In this document: in pieces, positions 60,201 to 64,000 of the stretch
Numbering within the stretch: the first letter of the stretch is position 1
Layout of the letters: each line of letters begins with the position of its first letter
DNA from: Pseudomonas thivervalensis
GTDB lineage: Bacteria; Pseudomonadota; Gammaproteobacteria; Pseudomonadales; Pseudomonadaceae
DNA: 64,000 bases
Assembly: GCF_001269655.1 (NCBI RefSeq)
Contig: NZ_LHVE01000012.1
Location: 248,001 to 312,000, forward strand
Direction: 5' to 3'
The notes under the pieces: model-generated
What the model saw: the letters and a program-made list of their open reading frames with translations, nothing else
Told to the model about the DNA's origin: nothing
The model's database searches: none
Made by a program: the position numbers and the translations under genes

Positions 60201-62351
60201 CAACAATTCACCGCCGTGCAGCAGTGCGCCAAAGATTTCCCAGACCGAGAAGTCGAACGCGTAGGAATGGAACAGGCTCCAGACATCCTCCGCGCCGAAG
60301 TTGAACCAGGGTTCGGTGGCCTCGAACAGGCGCAGCACGTTGTGGTGCGGCAGCAACGTCCCCTTCGGATTGCCGGTGGAACCGGAGGTGTAGATCACGT
60401 AGGCGAGGTTCGCGGCGTCCATTGCTACGCGCGGATCGCTGTCGGTGAAGGCGCTGACATCGGCGTCCAACAGCAGCGTTTGCACGCCATCCGGCACCGG
60501 TAACTGATCGATCAGGGCCGCTTGGGTCAGCAGCAAGCGAATGCCGCTGTCCTGCATCATGTAGGCCAGACGCTCCTGGGGATACGTCGGGTCCAGCGGC
60601 ACGTAGGCGCCGCCGGCCTTGAGGATCGCCAGCAGGCCCACCAGCATGTCGAAACCCCGTTCGGCCGCCAGCCCCACCAACACATCGGGGCCGACGCCGT
60701 GGGCAATCAACTGATGGGCGCGGCGGTTGGCCTGGGTGTTGAGTTCGCCGTAGGTCAGGGTTTGCGCGTTGAAACGCAACGCGATGGCGTCGGGACGCAA
60801 ACGCGCCTGTTCGGCGATGCGTTGATGCAGGCACGTCTCGCCCGGGAAGCTCTGCGGGGCTGGGTTCCATTGGGCGATGTGCTGCTGTTGCTCGGTGGCC
60901 GCCAGCAGTGGCAGTTCACCGATGCGTTGGCTGGGATTGGCGACGATGCCGCGCAGCAGGTTCAGCCAGTGCTCGGCCAGGCGTTGCACGGTGCTGGCGT
61001 CGAACAGGTCGGTGGCATAGGTCAACGCCGCACCCAATTCGCCCTCGGCTTCCAAGGTGTCGAGGGTCAGGTCGAACTGGGCGGTGTGGGAACTCCAGTC
61101 GAGGCTCTCGACCTGCAACCCAGGCAATTGCAAGGCCTGGGCCGCGCCGTTGCTCTGGTGGTTGAACATCACCTGGAACAGCGGGCTATGGCTCGCCTGC
61201 CGCTGGGGGGCCAGTGCCTGCACCAATTGCTCAAACGGCAGGTCCTGATGGGCCTGCGCCCCCAGCGAAGCCTGCTTGACCTGCGCCAGCAATTGCTCGA
61301 AAGGCAAGTCACCTCGCACCTGGGCATTGAGCACCTGGGTGTTGACGAAAAAGCCGATCAGGCCCTCGGTTTCCGGGCGATTGCGGTTGGCGACCGGCAC
61401 GCCGACACGGATGTCCGACTGGCCGCTGTAACGGTGCAACAAGGCCTGGAACGAGGCCAGCAAGACCATGAACAGCGTCGAGGCTTCGCGCTGGGCCAGT
61501 TGCTTCAGGCCCTGGGTCAGCGCGGCATCGAAAGTCAGGTCCAGGCGTGCGCCGCGATGGCTCTGCACCGCCGGACGCGGGCGGTCCGTCGGCAACGGCA
61601 GGACTTCGCCGCCGTCACCCAGCCGTTCGGTCCAATAGGCCAGTTGCCGCTCCAGCTCGCCGGCCTCCATCCATTTGCGCTGCCAGATCGCATAGTCGGC
61701 GTATTGGATCGGCAAGGTTGCCAGGGCCGGCGCCTGACCGCTGCGGTGAGCGGCGTAGAGCTGGACCAGGTCGTTGACCATGATCCGCGCCGACGCACCG
61801 TCGCAGATGATGTGGTGCTGGGTCAGCACCAGCACATGATCGTCCGCGGCGAGTTGCAGCAGCTTGACCCGCAGCAGCGGCCCTTGTTGCAGGTCGAACA
61901 ATCCAGCGATCTCGTCATCGATCAGGGCTTTGAGCGCGGCGTCATCCACTGGCCCCGATACCATCTGGGGCTCGATCGCCAGGCTCAAACTCGCCTGCAC
62001 CACCTGTTGGGGCCCTTCCGGGCTGTCGACGAACACGGTGCGCAGCACGTCGTGACGGGCCAGCAAGGCGTCGAAACTGCGTTGCAGCGCCGGCAGTTCG
62101 AGAGCGCCGCGCAAGCGCAGCGCCGTGGGCACGTGATAGGCGGCGCTGTGGCGGTCCAGTTGCCAGAGGAACCACTGGCGCTCCTGGGCGTAGGACAGGT
62201 CGAGCGTCGCGAACTCGTCGCGCATCGCCGGGATCGGCAACGCCGCCAGGCTCATGTGCTTGCTGTGCAGCTTGTGCAGGAACGCTTGCCGTTGGGCGAG
62301 CGGTAAACGGATGAATCGCTGAACCAGAGACAGGTTATCGAGCTGAGTCAT
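51264..62351 (-). CDS. pvdJ: Pyoverdine NRPS, three modules C-A-T / C-A-T-E / C-A-T (pvdJ position)
   Basis: A 3695-residue peptide synthetase. Module 1 has an LCL-type C (HHIICDGAS), A code DFWNVGMVHK (Thr) and T (LGGHS near 1051). Module 2 has C (HHIVSDGWS), A with the same Thr code, T (LGGDS near 2112) and E (HHLAVDGVSW near 2303, EGHGRE, TFNYLGQFD). Module 3 has a DCL-type C (HHILMDGWS), A code DAWQLGLIDK (close to the Gln code DAWQFGLIDK) and T (LGGHS near 3634), then a short C-terminal docking tail. It should add Thr, D-allo-Thr and Gln. The start abuts the upstream stop (TGAATG), and the downstream gene overlaps by one base, so the three NRPS genes are one operon. The symbol is by position. 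Confidence 0.92.
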   Translation of the reverse strand: MTQLDNLSLVQRFIRLPLAQRQAFLHKLHSKHMSLAALPIPAMRDEFATLDLSYAQERQWFLWQLDRHSAAYHVPTALRLRGALELPALQRSFDALLARHDVLRTVFVDSPEGPQQVVQASLSLAIEPQMVSGPVDDAALKALIDDEIAGLFDLQQGPLLRVKLLQLAADDHVLVLTQHHIICDGASARIMVNDLVQLYAAHRSGQAPALATLPIQYADYAIWQRKWMEAGELERQLAYWTERLGDGGEVLPLPTDRPRPAVQSHRGARLDLTFDAALTQGLKQLAQREASTLFMVLLASFQALLHRYSGQSDIRVGVPVANRNRPETEGLIGFFVNTQVLNAQVRGDLPFEQLLAQVKQASLGAQAHQDLPFEQLVQALAPQRQASHSPLFQVMFNHQSNGAAQALQLPGLQVESLDWSSHTAQFDLTLDTLEAEGELGAALTYATDLFDASTVQRLAEHWLNLLRGIVANPSQRIGELPLLAATEQQQHIAQWNPAPQSFPGETCLHQRIAEQARLRPDAIALRFNAQTLTYGELNTQANRRAHQLIAHGVGPDVLVGLAAERGFDMLVGLLAILKAGGAYVPLDPTYPQERLAYMMQDSGIRLLLTQAALIDQLPVPDGVQTLLLDADVSAFTDSDPRVAMDAANLAYVIYTSGSTGNPKGTLLPHHNVLRLFEATEPWFNFGAEDVWSLFHSYAFDFSVWEIFGALLHGGELLIVPYDISRSPQQFHELLCDAGVTVLNQTPSAFKQLMHEACADDRTNALRYVVFGGEALDVKSLRPWFEHFGDAAPQLINMYGITETTVHVTYRPLSIVDLEQDASSPIGEPIADLSWYLLDGDLNPVPKGCIGELYVGRAGLARGYLNRGDLTALRFIPDPFGESGARLYRTGDLAQYRSDGVIEYIGRIDHQVKIRGFRIELGEIEARLSALAAVREALVLAQEGPSGQQLVGYVIPTHIGEDPAGLRDQIKTQLKADLPDYMVPTHLLFLDQWPLTANGKLDRKALPTADASQVQQDYVAPQSELEQQIAAIWQDVLKVERVGLSDNFFELGGHSLLATQMVSRIRQALGLNLQLRQLFEDASLEACVAALVDGEVARPASIPRLSRDQAPLPLSYAQQRQWFLWQMEPDSAAYHIPAALRIQGDLDLQALQQSFAALVQRHESLRTSFVQVDEQAFQVIHPQMNPVVIPQMLDGGNEQIQAFVRQQIAQPFDLQNGPLLRVGLLRVAADEHVLVLTQHHIVSDGWSMQLLVQELMQGYAACRQGGPLALAELPIQYADYAVWQRQWMDAGERERQLAYWTDVLGGEQPLLALPTDRPRPTRQSFAGARLAIDLPPVLGQQLRQLAQREGSTLFMVLLASFQALLHRYSGQSDIRVGVPIANRNRVETEGLIGFFVNTQVLKAEVDPQRRFSELLAQVKQAAIGAEAHQDLPFEQLVEALRPERNLSHSPLFQVLYNHQSVARQALPALPGLVIKAQEWESQTAQFDLTLDTLEAEGELGAALTYATDLFDASTVQRLAEHWLNLLRGIVADPHQRVGELPLLSATEQQQHIGQWNPAPRSFPGEMCLHQRIAEQARLRPDAIALRFNAQTLTYGELDAQANRRAHQLIAHGVGPDVLVGLAAERGFDMLVGLLAILKAGGAYVPLDPTYPQERLAYMMQDSGIRLLLTQAALVDQLPVPADVQTLLLDADVSAFADNDPHVATDAANLAYVIYTSGSTGNPKGTLLPHHNVLRLFEATEAWFNFGAEDVWSLFHSYAFDFSVWEIFGALLHGGELLIVPYDVSRSPQQFHELLCDAGVTVLNQTPSAFKQLMHEACADDRANALRYVVFGGEALDVKSLRPWFERFGDAAPQLINMYGITETTVHVTYRPLSIADLEQDASSPIGEPIADLSWYLLDGDLNPVPKGCIGELYVGRAGLARGYLNRGDLTALRFIPDPFGESGARLYRTGDLAQYRSDGVIEYIGRIDHQVKIRGFRIELGEIEARLSALAAVREALVLAQEGPSGQQLVGYVIPTYIGEDPAGLRDQIKTQLKADLPDYMVPTHLLFLDQWPLTANGKLDRKALPTADASQVQQDYVAPQSELEQQIAAIWQDVLKVEQVGLSDNFFELGGDSIVSIQVVSRARQAGIRFTPKDLFQHQTVQALASIAQTGGEEPAIDQAPTEGATPLLPIQQAFFAEAIPERHHYNQSVLLKPASALQASVVEQALQALVLHHDALRLSFIEAAEGWRAEHREVAAQQQAWANNGLLWQRDVADASALETLANQAQRSLDLHAGPLMRGVLATLADGSQRLLLVVHHLAVDGVSWRILFDDLQTAYQQLLAGQPLRLPAKTSSVKAFAEQLQAHARSAQLQQQLAYWQAQLHDAPTDLPCLDAKATAQNREAVTVHTRLDAHLTRQLLQEAPAAYRTQVNDLLLTALARVICRWTGHDSLLLQLEGHGREELFANVDLTRTVGWFTSLFPVRLSPAMELADSIKSIKQGLRTIPDKGVGFGALRFLGDDASRAALEALPVPRITFNYLGQFDGSFDQDQGALFSPASESAGDEQSPLTTLGNWLTLNGQVFDGALRLGWTFSAQQFEPATIQRLADDYAHELALLIAHCCDPTSEGMTPADFPLAGLTQAQLDGLALSARGVEDLYPLAPMQQGMLFHSLYEAGGGQYINQMRLDIEGLDPRWFEAAWQAAVDAHDILRSSFIWQGSERPVQVVHKQVRVPFTSLDWSARADVSQALDELAGTEREQGFDLACAPLLRLVLVRTGEQRYHLVYTHHHILMDGWSNSQLLGEVLQRYDGQALPRPAGRYRDYIAWLQGRDAQASETFWLAQLQNLEAPTRLAETRFAPLQAALESSHASYYHDLTPEQTQRLSEFARQQKVTLNTVVQATWLLLLQHYTGHATVAFGATVSGRPSELKGVEQQIGLFINTLPVIASPRPEQALSELLQQVQGQNVALREHEHTPLFEIQRWAGQGGDGLFDTLLVFENYPVSQALQEQAPSGLSFGSVASQEQTNFPLTLAVNLTDILSLHFTYAHAAFPTHTVERLAEQVAHVLAQMVSLPAGRCVGDIQLLDTVTRDRLLGDWNATSVVEPPRRPVHQWIEAQAQGSPNAVALVSEQETLTYAELNARANRLAHGLIERGIGPDVLVGLALSRSVQMVVGLLAVLKAGGAYVPLDPAYPRDRLAYMVEDSGIALLLTETDVLPLFGDAAVAALLLDQPGQWLADYSERDPGVVIDGENLAYVIYTSGSTGKPKGVTLRHAALSNHMAWMQDCLKLTTADRVLQKTAISFDASVWEFWLPLMSGAQLVLASPHLNLDLTTLWADVARWRISVLQMAPSLLQALLPLATREQLASLRLLLCGGEALSAHLSRQVMALFDGELRNLYGPTEATIDTSSHAVVRDSEDDAERIIAIGRPIDNVRTYVLDAALQPCAVGAIGELHIAGESLARGYHQRPALSAERFIPDPFAPVAGGRLYRTGDLARYGADGVIEYVGRIDHQVKIRGLRIELGEIEARLQADADVRDAVVLARDDVSGPNLVAYLVGQDSMIDTASLGEQLKARLAVQVPDFMVPTHWVFLDRLPLTPNGKLDRKALPAPDTRALQSAYLAPQSDLECRVAAIWQDVLKVEQVGLGDDFFELGGHSLLVVSVVSRLQLELGLTLTPQLIFQFPVLGAFVAQLEPAGEPMSTSKLSKLEALLDEFEEV
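56024..57908. repeat. 1.9-kb direct repeat inside the NRPS, copy A (second Thr module)
   Basis: This stretch repeats at 59201-61085 at a constant offset of 3177 bases (1059 codons). Identity is very high through the T, A and late C coding regions and drops sharply outside them. It covers the whole Thr-activating adenylation domain. Confidence 0.85.
59201..61085. repeat. 1.9-kb direct repeat inside the NRPS, copy B (first Thr module)
   Basis: Partner of 56024-57908. The boundaries fall in the T domain core (LGGHS versus LGGDS side) and in the C-A linker (TAQFDLTLDTLEAEGELGAA region), the usual crossover points for A-domain exchange. Small patches, for example around 60420-60510, differ more. 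Confidence 0.85.
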
Positions 62352-64000
62352 TCAAAGGGTCTCCAGGTCTGCCAGGAAATCATGCATCTCACTCAGGTCG
62401 TCGCTGGAGTGAGGGCTCAGGTGGGCCGCCAGTTGGGCGGCGTAGTCGGCCAGGGACGTGGTGCTGAACAGCAAGTCCAGGGGCACCGCGGCGCCTTGCT
62501 GCATTTGCAGGCGCGCCGTCGCTTGCGTCGCCAGCAGGGAATGCCCGCCCAGTTCAAAGAAGTTGTCGTCACGCCCTACCCGTTCGAGCTTGAGCACGTC
62601 TTGCCAGATGTCAGCGATGCCCTGCTCGAGCGCGCCCTCGGGCGCCACGTAGGCACGCAGCAGTTGCTGGGCGTCCGGCAGCGGCAAGGCCTTGCGGTCG
62701 AGTTTGCCGTTGGGGGTCAGCGGGAAGCGTTCGAGCAACAGCCAGTGCGCCGGCATCATGTAGTCGGGCAGCAACGGCGCCAGCTGCGCCTTGAGGGCGT
62801 CGCGCAAGGCCGCCGGTTCCGCCGTCTCTGGATGGGCAGCGATCAGGTAGGCCACCAACTGCAGGCCGCCCGGCCCTTGTTGTGGCACCACCACCGCTTC
62901 GCGGATCGACTCTTGGGCCAGCAGGCAGGCTTCGATTTCCCCCAGTTCGATGCGGAAGCCGCGGATCTTCACCTGATGGTCGACCCGGCCGAGGTACTCG
63001 ATCACGCCGTCGCCACGCTGGCGCGCCAGGTCACCGCTGCGGTACACCCGCGCACCATTGCCGAACGGGTCCGGCAGGAAGCGCTCGGCGGTAAGCGCCG
63101 CCCGGTCGTGGTAACCCCGGGCCAGGCCATCGCCGCCAATCAGCAGTTCGCCGATCAGCCCGACCGGGTTCGGCGCGAAGTGATCGCCGACGATGTACAA
63201 CGCGGTGTTGGCAATCGGCCGGCCGAGGTACGGCAGGCGCTGCTCGGCGGTCAAGCGGTAGGCCGCCGACCAGATGGTGGTTTCGGTCGGGCCATACAGG
63301 TTCCAGACTTCACCGGCGACATCGAGCAGCCGCTCGGCCAGGTCCTCGGCCAACGCCTCGCCACCGCACAGGCATTTGCGCCCCGCCAGCAAGGCGGACG
63401 CCGGGTGGTCGAGCAACATGCGCCAGGTCGATGGCGTGGCCTGGACCACGCTGACCTGCTGCCGATCGATGGTCTTGAGCAGCGCCTCGGGGTCGTGGGC
63501 GCTCTGCTTGTCCACCAGCACCACGCAGGCACCGCTCAACAGCGCGCCGTAGAGTTCCAGGCCGAAGATGTCGAACGAGAACGTGGTCAGCGACAGCACC
63601 CGATCACTGGCGGCGATGCCCGGCTCACGGGTCATGCTGGTGACAAAATTCACCAATGCCCCATGGCGCACCATCACGCCCTTGGGCTTGCCGGTGGAGC
63701 CCGAGGTGTAGATCGCGTAGGCCAAGTGCTCCGCATCCAGGCGAGTCGCCGGCGCCTCGCAGGCATTACCGTCGAGCCAGCCACCCTCCTGATCCAACAC
63801 CAGCGTGGTGACGCAAACTCCTGTGGGAGCGAGCCTGCTCGCGATAGCGTCGGCACTCCCACCATCACCATTGACTGAACTACCGCCATCGCGAGCAGGC
63901 TCGCTCCCACAGAATGCCGCGAATTGGTTGAGCAGCGAACGTTGGGTCAGCAGCAGTTCAACGCCGCTGTCTTCGATCATGTAGGCCAGGCGGTCCTGGG
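62352..64000 (-). CDS. pvdI: Pyoverdine NRPS, C-terminal A-T part (pvdI position, cut by window edge)
   Basis: This is the last 548 codons of an NRPS whose start lies beyond the window. The visible part is an adenylation domain from just after its A2 motif, with YTSGSTGKPKG, pocket code DILQLGLIWK (predicted Gly), the NLYGPTETTIW block and NGKLDRKAL. A T domain (LGGHSLL) and a short acidic docking tail (SDDLSEMHDFLADLETL) follow. No epimerisation or thioesterase domain follows the T domain, so the chain passes directly to the next protein's first C domain. Like the Gly domain of the pvdD-position gene it contains a translated REPIN. The symbol is by position. Confidence 0.9.
   Translation of the reverse strand, partial: QDRLAYMIEDSGVELLLTQRSLLNQFAAFCGSEPARDGGSSVNGDGGSADAIASRLAPTGVCVTTLVLDQEGGWLDGNACEAPATRLDAEHLAYAIYTSGSTGKPKGVMVRHGALVNFVTSMTREPGIAASDRVLSLTTFSFDIFGLELYGALLSGACVVLVDKQSAHDPEALLKTIDRQQVSVVQATPSTWRMLLDHPASALLAGRKCLCGGEALAEDLAERLLDVAGEVWNLYGPTETTIWSAAYRLTAEQRLPYLGRPIANTALYIVGDHFAPNPVGLIGELLIGGDGLARGYHDRAALTAERFLPDPFGNGARVYRSGDLARQRGDGVIEYLGRVDHQVKIRGFRIELGEIEACLLAQESIREAVVVPQQGPGGLQLVAYLIAAHPETAEPAALRDALKAQLAPLLPDYMMPAHWLLLERFPLTPNGKLDRKALPLPDAQQLLRAYVAPEGALEQGIADIWQDVLKLERVGRDDNFFELGGHSLLATQATARLQMQQGAAVPLDLLFSTTSLADYAAQLAAHLSPHSSDDLSEMHDFLADLETL
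63822..63911. repeat. In-frame REPIN, 90 nt, inside the Gly adenylation domain of the pvdI-position NRPS
   Basis: Facing REP arms TGTGGGAGCGAGCCTGCTCG and inverted copy, translated with CGSEPARD at entry and AIASRLAPT at exit. It is inserted after LLTQRSLLNQF and before TTLVLDQ, the same site as in the other two coding copies. Confidence 0.95.

Overview
The window is high-GC pseudomonad DNA, most likely from the Pseudomonas fluorescens group. The evidence is a pyoverdine locus laid out almost as in P. aeruginosa PAO1, frequent REP/REPIN palindromes, and a set of typical pseudomonad housekeeping and accessory genes. Calls were made by reading the sequence; no database search was run.

Positions 1-20 kb are the left flank. 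They hold the end of codB and all of codA (cytosine uptake and deamination), a DapF-fold protein lacking both catalytic cysteines, and an MFS transporter. Next comes a complete ferric-citrate-type signalling and uptake unit (fecI-fecR-fecA, Fur box ahead of fecI), then a second MFS transporter divergent from an AraC regulator, an AhpD-like protein, an MscS channel with a cyclic-nucleotide-binding domain, and a pirin. A BvgS/BvgA-type phosphorelay follows, with a degenerate receiver encoded between kinase and response regulator.

Positions 19.4-64 kb are the pyoverdine locus. The order is pvdA, fpvI, pvdR-pvdT-opmQ, a DUF6124-type small gene with a structured leader, pvdP, pvdM-pvdN-pvdO, pvdE, fpvA, an HSL-type esterase, and three NRPS genes in the pvdD, pvdJ and pvdI positions (the last cut by the window edge). 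PvdA makes N5-hydroxyornithine. The NRPSs assemble the peptide and PvdE exports the precursor to the periplasm. PvdP, PvdO, PvdN and PvdM mature it there. PvdRT-OpmQ exports or recycles pyoverdine. FpvA imports the ferric form and FpvI transcribes fpvA. Five TAAAT-N16-CGT boxes mark PvdS-dependent promoters before pvdA, pvdR, pvdP, pvdM and pvdE. Relative to PAO1, fpvR, pvdF and pvdQ are missing from their usual slots. The DUF6124 gene and the esterase are extra.

Reading adenylation pocket residues, the NRPS segment here is predicted to add Gly, then Thr, Thr (epimerised), Gln, then Gly, Ser (epimerised) and an ornithine-type residue followed by a terminal epimerisation domain. No thioesterase domain closes the last protein. 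The most unusual feature is three REPIN palindromes, each exactly 90 nt, inside NRPS coding sequence in the same loop of three adenylation domains. All are read through in the same frame, while the intergenic copies measured here are 85, 89 or 91 nt.
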